DNA of 64,000 bases, taken from contig NZ_JAUSXC010000001.1 of the NCBI RefSeq assembly GCF_030823405.1, positions 4,221,001 to 4,285,000 of the forward strand. The letters run 5' to 3'. This document shows, one piece after another, positions 8,952 through 17,127 of this stretch. Below the pieces are notes generated by a model that had not been told where the DNA came from, ran no database searches, and worked only from the letters and a program-made list of their open reading frames with translations. The stretch comes from Chryseobacterium ginsenosidimutans. Its GTDB lineage: Bacteria; Bacteroidota; Bacteroidia; Flavobacteriales; Weeksellaceae. Within the stretch, counting starts at the first letter, position 1. Each line of letters starts with the position of its first letter. Made by a program: the position numbers and the translations under genes.

Positions 8952-9524
8952 CTATTTTGGAAACCTCATTTTGTAACTGATGCTTACGTCACCTTGAGTA
9001 ATTTTCGTCAGTTTACCTTTCACAAGTTTCTTTTTCAGGGCACTTAGATGGTCTGTAAACAAAATTCCTTCAATATGATCATATTCATGCTGAATTACGC
9101 GGGCTCTAATATCGGAAAAAGTTTCTGTATGTTTCACAAAATTTTCGTCATAATATTCAATTATGATCGTTGATTTTCTCTTCACATCTTCTCTCACATC
9201 CGGAATAGAAAGACATCCTTCATTGAATTTCCACTCTTCGCCGGATTCTTCAAGAATTTTAGCATTAATGAAAACTTTTTTGAAATCCACCAATTCATCC
9301 TTGATATCATCATAATCTTCATCCTCGGCAAGAGGAGAAACATCTATAACAAATAAACGAATATCCAGTCCGATCTGAGGTGCTGCCAAACCTATCCCAT
9401 TTGCACTGTACATTGTATCGAACATGTTCTCTATCAACTCTTGTAGCTCAGGATAATCTTTATCAATATCCTTGCTTACTTTTCTTAAAACTGGGTCACC
9501 AAAAGCTCTTATCGGTAAAATCAT
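8952..9524 (-). CDS. def: Peptide deformylase
   Basis: 190 residues. Removes the formyl group from the N-terminal methionine of nascent proteins. All three metal/active-site motifs are present: GIGLAAPQ (43-50), EGCLSIP (102-108, metal ligand Cys104) and QHEYDH (145-150, ligands His146 and His150). An acidic insertion (AEDEDYDDIKDE, about 66-77) lies between motifs I and II and is common in Bacteroidota. The start codon overlaps the ruvX stop by 4 bp (ATGA), indicating an operon with translational coupling. Confidence 0.97.
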   Translation of the reverse strand: MILPIRAFGDPVLRKVSKDIDKDYPELQELIENMFDTMYSANGIGLAAPQIGLDIRLFVIDVSPLAEDEDYDDIKDELVDFKKVFINAKILEESGEEWKFNEGCLSIPDVREDVKRKSTIIIEYYDENFVKHTETFSDIRARVIQHEYDHIEGILFTDHLSALKKKLVKGKLTKITQGDVSISYKMRFPK

Positions 9525-9937
9525 CTTGTTTTTTGTTCTAAAAAATTCTGCAATATAATGGTTGCACTTATTTTATCTATTAATCCTTTTTCCTGTCGTT
9601 GTTTTTTACTTTTTCCGCTTTGAGAAATAAAAAACGAAGCCATTTTAGATGTAAATCTTTCATCGAGGCGGTTAACTTTAATTGTAGGAAATTCTTTTTG
9701 AAAAATTTCTATAAATTTTAAAATATCAGTTTCCACTTCTGAAAGATTTCCTTTCAAATCTACAGGAAGCCCGACTACCACTTCATCTACTCTGTTTTCA
9801 GCGAAATATTTTTTCAAAAATTCCATTAACCCCGGAGTCAGAATGGTATCCAGTCCGCTTGCAATAATTTGCATATCATCTGTTGCAGCAATACCACAAC
9901 GTGCCTTTCCATAGTCTATTGCAAGGATTTGTCCCAT
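9521..9937 (-). CDS. ruvX: Putative pre-16S rRNA nuclease / Holliday junction resolvase YqgF (RuvX)
   Basis: 138 residues, an RNase H-like fold nuclease now mainly linked to 5' maturation of 16S rRNA. Visible motifs: IDYGKARCGIA near the N-terminus (catalytic Asp8), VVGLPVDLKGN, LDERFTSKMA and IDKISATIILQNFL. Length is normal. First gene of a leftward group with def (4-bp overlap). Its promoter box lies 8 bp upstream of the start codon, so the leader is very short. Confidence 0.93.
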   Translation of the reverse strand: MGQILAIDYGKARCGIAATDDMQIIASGLDTILTPGLMEFLKKYFAENRVDEVVVGLPVDLKGNLSEVETDILKFIEIFQKEFPTIKVNRLDERFTSKMASFFISQSGKSKKQRQEKGLIDKISATIILQNFLEQKTR

Positions 9938-9944
9938 AAGTTTG

Positions 9945-9952
9945 CAAATTTA
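9945..9952 (-). promoter_or_regulatory. -7 box of ruvX
   Basis: TAAATTTG on the minus strand, ending 7 bp before the ruvX ATG. Confidence 0.6.
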
Positions 9953-10050
9953 GTAAATTTTAATGATTTTATCCCATACACAGTTTTTTTTATAAATCAT
10001 GTTTTATTCCGTTATTTTTTTTATAATTTTAATCTTCAAAAAAACGAAAC

Positions 10051-10527
10051 ATGAAGAAACTCATCCTCGTAAGACATGCGAAAAGCGACTGGCCGGAAGA
10101 AACAGAAGACTTCGACAGACCATTGGCAGACAAAGGTTTAGAAGACGCAATGCGTATGTCAAGATTTATGAAAAATAATAGTATTTTGATAGATTATTTT
10201 GTATCGAGCCCAGCGGTTCGGGCATTGAATACGTGCAAAATATTTAATCAGACTTACAATTTAAATTTTATTACTAACGAAAAACTTTATAATCCGTCAG
10301 AAAGTAATTTCGAATCTGTAATCTACAATCTGGATGACAGTCATGAGGCGGTTGCTTTCTTTTCTCATAATAATGGAATTTCTAATTTTGCAAATTCTAT
10401 TTCTGATGATATTTTTCACTTTCCTACTTGCGGAGTTGCAGGTTTTGAGATAGATTGCGATTCGTGGTCTGAATTTGATGGTGCCGATAAAAAATTATTA
10501 TTCTTTTACGAACCCGGAAAGATTTAG
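10051..10527 (+). CDS. SixA-like histidine phosphatase family protein
   Basis: 158 residues of the phosphoglycerate mutase-like (histidine phosphatase) superfamily, SixA branch. The RHG-type motif is VRHAKSDW (Arg8, nucleophile His9); Arg58 in SSPAVRALNT and His106 in FFSHNNGI complete the usual site. SixA acts on phosphohistidine proteins in E. coli; the target here is unknown. Single-gene unit on the plus strand, ended by the hairpin at 10550-10577. Confidence 0.88.
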   Translation: MKKLILVRHAKSDWPEETEDFDRPLADKGLEDAMRMSRFMKNNSILIDYFVSSPAVRALNTCKIFNQTYNLNFITNEKLYNPSESNFESVIYNLDDSHEAVAFFSHNNGISNFANSISDDIFHFPTCGVAGFEIDCDSWSEFDGADKKLLFFYEPGKI

Positions 10528-10549
10528 AAAAAAGCTTAATATTTTAAAA

Positions 10550-10577
10550 AAAAGCTCCAACAGAAGTTGAAGCTTTT
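10550..10577. terminator. Bidirectional terminator
   Basis: AAAAGCTCCAAC pairs with GTTGAAGCTTTT (one mismatch) around an AGAA loop, between convergent genes ending at 10527 and 10582. Confidence 0.85.
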
Positions 10578-10581
10578 CATT

Positions 10582-12126
10582 TTATTTTCTTTCTAAATCC
10601 AAATCATCAAAATCAAAACTGAAATCTGTAACATCGGAAATCGGTTTTAATCTTGCTGACTGAGCTTTTCCCGTTTCATCATAATCAAAGATAATATACG
10701 CATCGGCATCATAGCTTCTGTCATCCCATTTGATAATAAAAGAATTATTGGAAAAAGGCAATAATTCACCTTTCAGCCTTGGAGAGTTTTTACATGAAAT
10801 TCTAAAGGCATTTCCTTGTTGGGTAACTTCAACATCTCCAAACCATTTATCGCTATATAGTCCTACGAATTGTTCTGATTTTGGCTGAAGGTTCTTATCT
10901 TTTTTGAAAACCTCAGATTTTGCAAAAGCTTCTTTCTTCTGTTTATCAAAACTTTCTTCCATTTTTGACATTCTGTCGCCGTACGTTTTCAGCCAATTTC
11001 GGTCTGCAATGCCTAAATAAGAATCTTTAACTGTATTCGTAATCGTGTTGAAAGCTGCACCAGATTGTTGATTTGTCAACACTACTATTCCTAATTTCAT
11101 ATCCGGAATCAAAGTAAACTGAGTTACCGTCCCGATCAATCCACCTGTGTGCTGAATTTGTTTGTGACCTTTAACATCGCTTAAAAACCAACCCATTCCA
11201 TAACCATAAAAACTTGTATCATAAGGATTTTTAACAGCAACTCCACTTGGAATCTGTAAATTCCAAAGCTGTTGGATATTTTTATCTGAAACCAATTTTT
11301 TCCCGTCTTTTGTTGTGAAATTATTCAATAAAAATTCTGCCCAAGTCGTCATATCTTTAATGTTACTCATAATTCCACCTGCGGCATTTGCGGTTTCACT
11401 CCAGTCGTGAAGAACCGCAACTGCCTTTCCATCAACCGGAGCATGTGCGTCGATTTTATTGGCAACAGCTTTTGCTCTGTTGTAGCTTCCGAAGCTTGAA
11501 GTCATTCCGACAGGTTTCATAATTCTCTGTTCAATAAAATCTGCCCAGCTTAATCCTGAAACTCTGTGAATAACTTCTCCTGCCACGATAAACATAATAT
11601 TATTGTAATCTAAAGTCGTTCTAAAAGGATTTTCTGGCTTTAAATATCTTACATTATGCACAATATCATTGACTGTTAAATTTCCGCCTTCAGGAAAAAA
11701 CATCAAATCCCCTTGTCCTAAACCTAAACCTGCTCTGTGAGTCACCAAATCTTTAATCGTAACATTTTGAGAAACATACGGATCATACATCTGAAACTCA
11801 GGAATATATTTTGAAACGTTATCATCCCAGTTCAATTTTCCTTCATCTGCCAAAATCGCTAATGCGGTACAGGTAAAACCTTTTGAATTGGATGCAATTC
11901 CGACCAATGTATTGTCATCCATCGGTTGTTTTGAATTTAAAGAGCGTACCCCAAAACCTTTTGAATAAATAACTTTTCCATCCTTGATAATTCCGACAGA
12001 CATACCTGGAACATCAAAAGTTTTTAATGTATTCTGGATCAATTCGTCCAGTTTTTTATCTTCAACCTGCGCATTAATTAAGCCTACGGTTAAGAGAATA
12101 AGGAGAAAAGAAAATTTCTGCTTCAT
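10582..12126 (-). CDS. Beta-lactamase-fold serine hydrolase, secreted
   Basis: About 514 residues. The start at 12126 (MKQKFSFLL) gives a clean signal peptide ending near INAQ; the ATG 18 bp further upstream is rejected because a promoter box (12142-12149) abuts it. Class C/penicillin-binding-like motifs: SNSK (SxxK, Ser79 and Lys82), a DYNN (YxN) motif and an HTG-like IQHTGG. The C-terminal roughly 120 residues after the catalytic domain look like a DUF3471-type beta domain. Such proteins cut D-amino-acid peptides or esters; there is no sign that it gives antibiotic resistance. Confidence 0.88.
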   Translation of the reverse strand: MKQKFSFLLILLTVGLINAQVEDKKLDELIQNTLKTFDVPGMSVGIIKDGKVIYSKGFGVRSLNSKQPMDDNTLVGIASNSKGFTCTALAILADEGKLNWDDNVSKYIPEFQMYDPYVSQNVTIKDLVTHRAGLGLGQGDLMFFPEGGNLTVNDIVHNVRYLKPENPFRTTLDYNNIMFIVAGEVIHRVSGLSWADFIEQRIMKPVGMTSSFGSYNRAKAVANKIDAHAPVDGKAVAVLHDWSETANAAGGIMSNIKDMTTWAEFLLNNFTTKDGKKLVSDKNIQQLWNLQIPSGVAVKNPYDTSFYGYGMGWFLSDVKGHKQIQHTGGLIGTVTQFTLIPDMKLGIVVLTNQQSGAAFNTITNTVKDSYLGIADRNWLKTYGDRMSKMEESFDKQKKEAFAKSEVFKKDKNLQPKSEQFVGLYSDKWFGDVEVTQQGNAFRISCKNSPRLKGELLPFSNNSFIIKWDDRSYDADAYIIFDYDETGKAQSARLKPISDVTDFSFDFDDLDLERK

Positions 12127-12141
12127 TTTTTTTAATTTTTC

Positions 12142-12149
12142 CAAATTTA
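12142..12149 (-). promoter_or_regulatory. -7 box of the serine hydrolase gene
   Basis: TAAATTTG on the minus strand, 15 bp before the chosen ATG; supports the shorter start. Confidence 0.6.
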
Positions 12150-12218
12150 CTAAATATTGAATGAAGCTATTTTTATTAGTAAAAAAGTTTCCTTATTTTC
12201 GATTTAATACTTTAATCA

Positions 12219-12620
12219 ATGAAAAAATCAATCTATACTTTTATAATTTCAACTTTTGCATGTATTACAGTCAACAGCCAAAATAAAGTTGATAATCCTT
12301 TACTTCTACATACCTGGAAATTAAATAAAATAGATCTGATAACTTATACTTTCAAGAAAAATGGTTTTGATAAAAAATTCATTGGTTTCAAATTTAAAAA
12401 GAATGGGAAAATTATTGGAAACGTTGCTCAATTGTCTTGTCCAGTCGGAGGATTTAAAGTAAAACTAGAAAGAATTACCGGAGTTTGGAAAAAAGTAAAT
12501 GATACTATGATAACAATAGAATTTCCATATTTTACAGCAATCAGTGGTGGAAATATTGTTGAAAAAGTAAATGAAAATGAATTGGTAATAAGAAGAAACT
12601 TCAGATTGAATAAAAAATAA
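12219..12620 (+). CDS. Small secreted protein of unknown function
   Basis: 133 residues with a signal peptide (hydrophobic residues 5-18, cut near VNSQ). The mature part opens with LLLHTWKLNKIDL and continues as alternating beta strands with Lys/Ile/Val bias, like lipocalin-type small beta proteins that begin with a W-x-L motif; this is a loose resemblance only. No catalytic motif is visible. It stands between the divergent serine hydrolase and the phosphoesterase, whose promoter lies immediately after its stop. Confidence 0.6.
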   Translation: MKKSIYTFIISTFACITVNSQNKVDNPLLLHTWKLNKIDLITYTFKKNGFDKKFIGFKFKKNGKIIGNVAQLSCPVGGFKVKLERITGVWKKVNDTMITIEFPYFTAISGGNIVEKVNENELVIRRNFRLNKK

Positions 12621-12626
12621 ATCATC

Positions 12627-12634
12627 TAAATTTG
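12627..12634 (+). promoter_or_regulatory. -7 box of the phosphoesterase gene
   Basis: TAAATTTG with a TTG at 12606-12608 (18-bp spacer); start codon 13 bp downstream. Confidence 0.7.
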
Positions 12635-12647
12635 CAAAAAAGTTTCA

Positions 12648-13145
12648 ATGACCAAAATCCTTCTTCTCTCCGATTCTCATTCTTATATTGATGACCGAAT
12701 TTTAGAATACGCTCACCAAGCTGATGAAGTTTGGCATTGTGGAGATTTTGGGAGTATGGATGTAATTGAACAGCTCGAAAAAATCAAGCCGCTAAAAGGA
12801 GTTTACGGTAATATTGATAACGCAAAAATCCGTTCCGAATTTCCGGAAGTAAATCGTTTTTTTTGTGAAAATGTGGAAGTTTTAATGATTCATATCGGCG
12901 GTTATCCCGGAAAATATACTCTGCTGACGAAAAATGAAATCTCCGAAAAGGCTCCGAAGTTATTTATTTCAGGACATTCACATATTTTGAAGGCAATGTT
13001 TGATGCTAAAAATAATCTGCTCCACCTTAATCCCGGAGCTTGCGGAAAACAGGGATGGCATAAAACAAGAACTATGATGCGTTTTGTAATCGATGGTGAG
13101 GAGATTAAGGATTTGGAAATTATTGAATTGGGACCGAAAGTTTAA
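12648..13145 (+). CDS. YfcE/MJ0936-like metallophosphoesterase
   Basis: 165 residues, cytosolic. Calcineurin-like phosphoesterase motifs: SDSHS (Asp9, His11), HCGDFG, YGNID and SGHSH. The length fits the small YfcE/MJ0936 phosphodiesterase group, which acts on model phosphodiesters; the natural substrate is unknown. Followed at 11 bp by the Smr gene, so probably an operon with 13157 and perhaps 13670. Confidence 0.88.
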   Translation: MTKILLLSDSHSYIDDRILEYAHQADEVWHCGDFGSMDVIEQLEKIKPLKGVYGNIDNAKIRSEFPEVNRFFCENVEVLMIHIGGYPGKYTLLTKNEISEKAPKLFISGHSHILKAMFDAKNNLLHLNPGACGKQGWHKTRTMMRFVIDGEEIKDLEIIELGPKV

Positions 13146-13156
13146 GAATTAAAGTA

Positions 13157-13651
13157 ATGAAGATTGGAGATAAAGTTTCTGTCGTAGATGAGGATTTGAG
13201 TGGAGTTGTAACTTCTGTCAATGGAAATATTGTTGTATTTAAGGATGAGTATGGATTTACCTATCAATATCCGAAAGAAAAGCTGGTTCCGAAAATTTCG
13301 AATTTTTACGAAAATATAAGAGTTATAAAAAAACCGGAGCCCAAAAAGAATATTTCTAAAAAACATCAGAAAAATCATTTGGTTTTAGACTTGCATTTTC
13401 ATAATTTAGTTAAAAATCCTAACGACTACGACAGTTTTGAAAGACTCTTTATTCAAAAAGAGAAACTTTTGGAAGTCATTGCCTTTTGCAGAAAAAATAA
13501 TTTAAAAAGATTGGAAATCGTACACGGAATAGGCGACGGGATTTTACAGAGAATGGTTTTTGAAGTTTTAGAAAGCCAGGTAAATCTGGATTTTTATAAT
13601 AAGGAAATACTTCACCATCAATCGGGTGCGGTAATGGTAGAATTTCACTAA
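13157..13651 (+). CDS. Smr domain-containing protein
   Basis: 164 residues. The N-terminal 50 residues (GDKVSVVDEDLSGVVTSVNG...) look like a small beta-barrel (SH3/Tudor type). After a Lys-rich linker, residues about 77-164 form an Smr domain with VLDLHFHNL (the DLH motif) and LKRLEIVHGIGDGILQRMV (HGxG). Smr domains are nucleases or nucleic-acid binders; standalone versions have been tied to RNA quality control and recombination. It follows the phosphoesterase closely. Confidence 0.85.
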   Translation: MKIGDKVSVVDEDLSGVVTSVNGNIVVFKDEYGFTYQYPKEKLVPKISNFYENIRVIKKPEPKKNISKKHQKNHLVLDLHFHNLVKNPNDYDSFERLFIQKEKLLEVIAFCRKNNLKRLEIVHGIGDGILQRMVFEVLESQVNLDFYNKEILHHQSGAVMVEFH

Positions 13652-13656
13652 ATTTG
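13649..13656 (+). promoter_or_regulatory. -7 box overlapping the Smr stop codon
   Basis: TAAATTTG begins with the TAA stop of the Smr gene and lies 13 bp before the DUF3822 start, so the downstream gene can be transcribed on its own. Confidence 0.55.
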
Positions 13657-13669
13657 CAGGAATTGAAAT

Positions 13670-14386
13670 ATGAACGTACTTAATTTACTTTTTACCAAAG
13701 ACGGATTAATTTACCAGATTGCGAAAAATAAAAGCATTGTGGAGGAAAAATCTTATTTCGTGGACGAAGAATCTCCGGAAAATCTGATTTCGGATCAACT
13801 TGATGAAATATTAATCAAGCAAAGATTTGATGAGATTCATGTAATTTCTGCCTTGAATCATTTTACATTGATGCCTGAAGGATTTTCTGAACATGAAACA
13901 GGATTTGAGTTAATTGCTTATAATGCTCCTGTTGACAAAGAAAAAGAAGAATTGATGCTTTCTATCAATGAAAAATTTAAGATTCAGTTTTATTATACTT
14001 TTCCAAAGAATTTTTACAAAAAGATTAAAGAATTGGCAATTCCTGTTCAATTTAATTTTTCAGGGGAAAAGTTTTTAAATTCAATCAACAATAAAAATAA
14101 TAAGGAAATTCACATTAACCTTTATCATAATCAATGTGAATTTTTCGCTATAGACAACAAAAAAATTATTTTATACAATAATCTGGATGTCAGTTCCGAG
14201 GTTGATTTCCTCTATTTTGTAATGTTTACACTAAGCAAAATCGGTTTCGGCATTAATGAAACCAACTTTTTCGCTTACGGAGAAACCACTGAAAACGAAA
14301 CATTTATTTCAGAATTACAGAAATTCGTAAAGCATTTAAAAATTGTATTTGATAATATTCCTAATAAAAATTTTATATTAAATTAG
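13670..14386 (+). CDS. DUF3822 family protein
   Basis: 238 residues, matching the Bacteroidota family DUF3822, usually found next to rsmD as here (rsmD starts 67 bp downstream). Members are predicted to have an actin/ASKHA-like ATPase fold. Visible conserved stretches include FDEIHVISALNHFTLMPEGF and FLYFVMFTLSKIGF near the C-terminus. No enzyme activity is known. The conserved neighbour suggests a role linked to rRNA modification, but that is only association. Confidence 0.85.
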   Translation: MNVLNLLFTKDGLIYQIAKNKSIVEEKSYFVDEESPENLISDQLDEILIKQRFDEIHVISALNHFTLMPEGFSEHETGFELIAYNAPVDKEKEELMLSINEKFKIQFYYTFPKNFYKKIKELAIPVQFNFSGEKFLNSINNKNNKEIHINLYHNQCEFFAIDNKKIILYNNLDVSSEVDFLYFVMFTLSKIGFGINETNFFAYGETTENETFISELQKFVKHLKIVFDNIPNKNFILN

Positions 14387-14453
14387 GTTGCAGGAATCAG
14401 ATGACAATTTTATTTCATCGCTGCTTATACCTACAATCTAACAACTCTACAAC

Positions 14454-15041
14454 ATGTACAGAATCATCGCTGGCAAATGGAAAGCCAAGAAAATAGCCGC
14501 TCCCAAAAATTTTGACGTAAGACCGACAACAGATTTTGCAAAAGAAGCATTATTCAGTATTTTGGAGAATACATATGATATGCAGTCAATCTCTGTACTG
14601 GACCTGTTTGCGGGAATAGGCTCGATTACTTTTGAATTTGCTTCAAGAGGCTGCCAAGATATCACTTCCGTAGAAATGAATCCTAAACACACAAGCTTTC
14701 TAAATTCTACTGCTTCCGAGCTTGGATTTAGCCTGCTGGTAAGTGTTCAGAGAGGTGACACTTTCGATTGGCTGAAAAAGTTCAGGAATAAGAAAAGCTA
14801 TGAGATTGTATTTTCTGATGCTCCTTTCGAAATGGAAGAAAAAAAATATCACGAATTAATTTCTTTAGTTCTTAATAATAAATACCTGAAAGAAAACGGA
14901 GTTTTAGTGGTAGAGCATCAAAGCCGAATGAAATTTGACCATCCTAATTTAATCGATACCAGAAAATATGGAAACGTAAGTTTTAGCTTTTTTGAACCGA
15001 ATAAAGGAGAAATAACAGAAATACAAAATCAGGAAGTTTAA
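14454..15041 (+). CDS. rsmD: 16S rRNA (guanine966-N2)-methyltransferase RsmD
   Basis: 195 residues, a SAM-dependent class I methyltransferase modifying G966 of 16S rRNA. Motifs: RIIAGKWKAKKI and VRPTTDFAKEALFSIL at the N-terminus, LDLFAGIGSITFEFASRG (SAM-binding motif I) and VEMNPKHT. The catalytic (D/N)PP(F/Y) motif is SDAPFEM here, with Ala in place of the first Pro. The stop codon lies in the loop of the terminator hairpin at 15026-15052. Confidence 0.92.
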   Translation: MYRIIAGKWKAKKIAAPKNFDVRPTTDFAKEALFSILENTYDMQSISVLDLFAGIGSITFEFASRGCQDITSVEMNPKHTSFLNSTASELGFSLLVSVQRGDTFDWLKKFRNKKSYEIVFSDAPFEMEEKKYHELISLVLNNKYLKENGVLVVEHQSRMKFDHPNLIDTRKYGNVSFSFFEPNKGEITEIQNQEV

Positions 15042-15052
15042 TTCCTGATTTT
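15026..15052 (+). terminator. Terminator of rsmD, overlapping its stop codon
   Basis: AAATCAGGAA / TTCCTGATTT stem with the TAA stop codon in the loop, followed by a T-run; also positioned to serve murI from the other strand. Confidence 0.85.
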
Positions 15053-15058
15053 TTTTAT

Positions 15059-15889
15059 TTATAAAACTTTAAATTCTAAGTCTATACTTTTTCCAAAGAA
15101 TTTCTTTGATATTTTTTCAAAATTTTTCGTTAAATCCGAAAGGTAAAAATGATAATTCGGTTTTGGATTTTGATCATTTAAAAGATGATATTTATCCAAA
15201 ATGATTTTTAAATGATTGGCAACAATATTCGGAGAATCAATTACACGAACACGATTTCCATAATACTGTTTGATTTCATCAATTAACAGAGGATAATGTG
15301 TACATCCCAAAATCAAAGTTTCTATATTTTTTAATTTACTATTACTCAAATAATTATAAATAATTGCATGAGTAATCGGATGGTTCTTAAAACCTTCTTC
15401 TATTGCAGGAACCAATAAAGGTGTTGCCAACTCATCTACTTTGATCCACTTATTATGCTTTCTGATACTTTTTTTATAAAGTCCGGAATTCACAGTTGCC
15501 TTCGTCGCAATCACTCCCACATTATTGTGAATTTCATATGATACTTTCTCTGCAACAGGATTGATTACGTCGATCACGGGAACTTTTCCTGCAACAGACT
15601 GCATCACCTCATTTAAAGCATTTGCTGTTGCCGTATTGCACGCAATCACAATCGCTTTACAATTTTGTTCCAGCAAAAAATTGGTGATTTTTGTAGAATA
15701 TTCGATGATCGCTTCTTTCGATTTTTCGCCATAAGGAAGATGTTTAGTATCTCCAAAATAGATAAGATCTTCGTTGGGGAGAAGTCTTTTGATCTCTTTG
15801 GCTACCGTTAATCCTCCAACTCCACTATCAAAAATTCCGATAGGCTGTTTTGGTGAAAGATGCGAATAATCTTGCTTTTTAGTTTTCAA
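15059..15889 (-). CDS. murI: Glutamate racemase
   Basis: 276 residues. Makes D-glutamate for peptidoglycan. Motifs: IFDSGVGGLTVAKEI (19-33), ACNTATANAL with catalytic Cys84, and LGCTHYPLL with catalytic Cys196. Cofactor-independent two-cysteine mechanism. Length is typical. Transcribed alone from a TATTTTTG box 21 bp upstream; shares the hairpin at its 3' end with rsmD. Confidence 0.96.
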   Translation of the reverse strand: MKTKKQDYSHLSPKQPIGIFDSGVGGLTVAKEIKRLLPNEDLIYFGDTKHLPYGEKSKEAIIEYSTKITNFLLEQNCKAIVIACNTATANALNEVMQSVAGKVPVIDVINPVAEKVSYEIHNNVGVIATKATVNSGLYKKSIRKHNKWIKVDELATPLLVPAIEEGFKNHPITHAIIYNYLSNSKLKNIETLILGCTHYPLLIDEIKQYYGNRVRVIDSPNIVANHLKIILDKYHLLNDQNPKPNYHFYLSDLTKNFEKISKKFFGKSIDLEFKVL

Positions 15890-15909
15890 AATTGAGTTGA
15901 AATTTTATA

Positions 15910-15917
15910 CAAAAATA
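15910..15917 (-). promoter_or_regulatory. -7 box of murI
   Basis: TATTTTTG on the minus strand, 21 bp before the ATG. Confidence 0.55.
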
Positions 15918-15951
15918 AGGAATTTTATGGCATCGAATGCAAATATGCATA

Positions 15952-17076
15952 TTAAACAATAAACAAATCCGAAGCAATTCCGTCTGCCATAAACCAATGT
16001 TTTTCCGGAATTTTAAGATAATTATTCTCAATTACCAGAATTTCTTCTTCCAGTTTCGATTTAATTTCACTTTGAAAGTGATCTAAAATTTTATTATTAA
16101 ACTTTTCTTTAAGACTTTCAAGGTCTACACCCCAAATTGTTCTTAAACCAATCATGATCATTTCATTAAACTGATCATTTTGAGAGAGAATTTCTTCTTC
16201 TTTAGCCAAAAGATTTGAGTTTAATTTTTTAATATACTGTTGATTATTGGCGACATTCCAGCTTCTGACATCAAAGCCGTTGTAAGAATGTGCAGAAGGA
16301 CCGATTCCCAAGTACTCTTTATACTTCCAATACGATGAATTGTGCCTTGAATAAAAGCCCGGTTTTGCAAAATTGGAAACTTCATAATGCTCAAATCCGT
16401 TATCTTTTAAGAAATCTGACAGGTAATAGAACTCTTTATTCTGTTCTTCTTCTTTCGGGCTTGTCACTTTTCCTTTCAATATCCAGTTTTCTAAGGCTGT
16501 TTTTGGTTCAACAGTCAATGCATAAGATGAGATATGCGGAACTTCAAGTGCTATTGTTTTATTTAAATTTTCCTTCCAGATTTCTAAATTGGAGGTTGGC
16601 GAACCGTAAATTAAATCAATACTCAAGTTTTCAAAGCCAAAATCCTGCGCTCTTTTGATAGAATCTTCCGCTTCGGAAGCTGTATGTGCACGGTTCATCA
16701 GCTTTAAATCTTCCTCAAAGAAACTTTGTGTACCAATTGACAGTCGATTTACAGGAGAATTTGACAATCCTTTCAGGAAATTTTTATCCAAATCATCCGG
16801 ATTTGCTTCTAAAGTGATCTCAATATCTGTATCAAAACTAAAATATTTTAAAACTTCATCAATTAAAGAATGGATTTCATCGGGAGAAAGGATAGAAGGA
16901 GTTCCTCCACCGAAATAAAGAGACTGTAAATTTTTGTTTTGCAACTCATCTTTTCGTAAAAATATTTCCTTTTTCATGGCAACAATCATTTCATCTTTAA
17001 AGTTTAAAGACGTTGAAAAATGGAAATTGCAATAGCTGCACTTTTGTTTACAAAACGGAATGTGAATATAAATCAT
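15952..17076 (-). CDS. hemW: Radical SAM protein HemW (heme chaperone)
   Basis: 374 residues. The radical-SAM cluster motif CKQKCSYC is at Cys9, Cys13 and Cys16, very close to the N-terminus as in HemW, which lacks the longer N-terminal extension and extra cysteine of true HemN. GGGTPS and the SIGTQSF motif are also present. HemW delivers heme to target proteins, although it is often annotated as oxygen-independent coproporphyrinogen oxidase. A terminator for the upstream SprF-like gene ends only a few bases before this start. Confidence 0.92.
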   Translation of the reverse strand: MIYIHIPFCKQKCSYCNFHFSTSLNFKDEMIVAMKKEIFLRKDELQNKNLQSLYFGGGTPSILSPDEIHSLIDEVLKYFSFDTDIEITLEANPDDLDKNFLKGLSNSPVNRLSIGTQSFFEEDLKLMNRAHTASEAEDSIKRAQDFGFENLSIDLIYGSPTSNLEIWKENLNKTIALEVPHISSYALTVEPKTALENWILKGKVTSPKEEEQNKEFYYLSDFLKDNGFEHYEVSNFAKPGFYSRHNSSYWKYKEYLGIGPSAHSYNGFDVRSWNVANNQQYIKKLNSNLLAKEEEILSQNDQFNEMIMIGLRTIWGVDLESLKEKFNNKILDHFQSEIKSKLEEEILVIENNYLKIPEKHWFMADGIASDLFIV

Positions 17077-17104
17077 AAAAAAAGCTCTGAAAAAATTCAG
17101 AGCT
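17077..17104 (-). terminator. Terminator of the PorP/SprF-like gene
   Basis: AGCTCTGAA / TTCAGAGCT stem with an AAAA loop; the A-run at 17077-17082 gives a U-tract on the minus transcript, directly before the hemW ATG. Confidence 0.85.
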
Positions 17105-17127
17105 CAAATTTATTTAAATTAAATTGA

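Noticed and set aside
10582..12126. Acquired beta-lactamase
   Set aside because: The fold is shared, but the signal peptide, DUF3471-like tail and chromosomal context fit the common housekeeping serine hydrolases; no sign of transfer.
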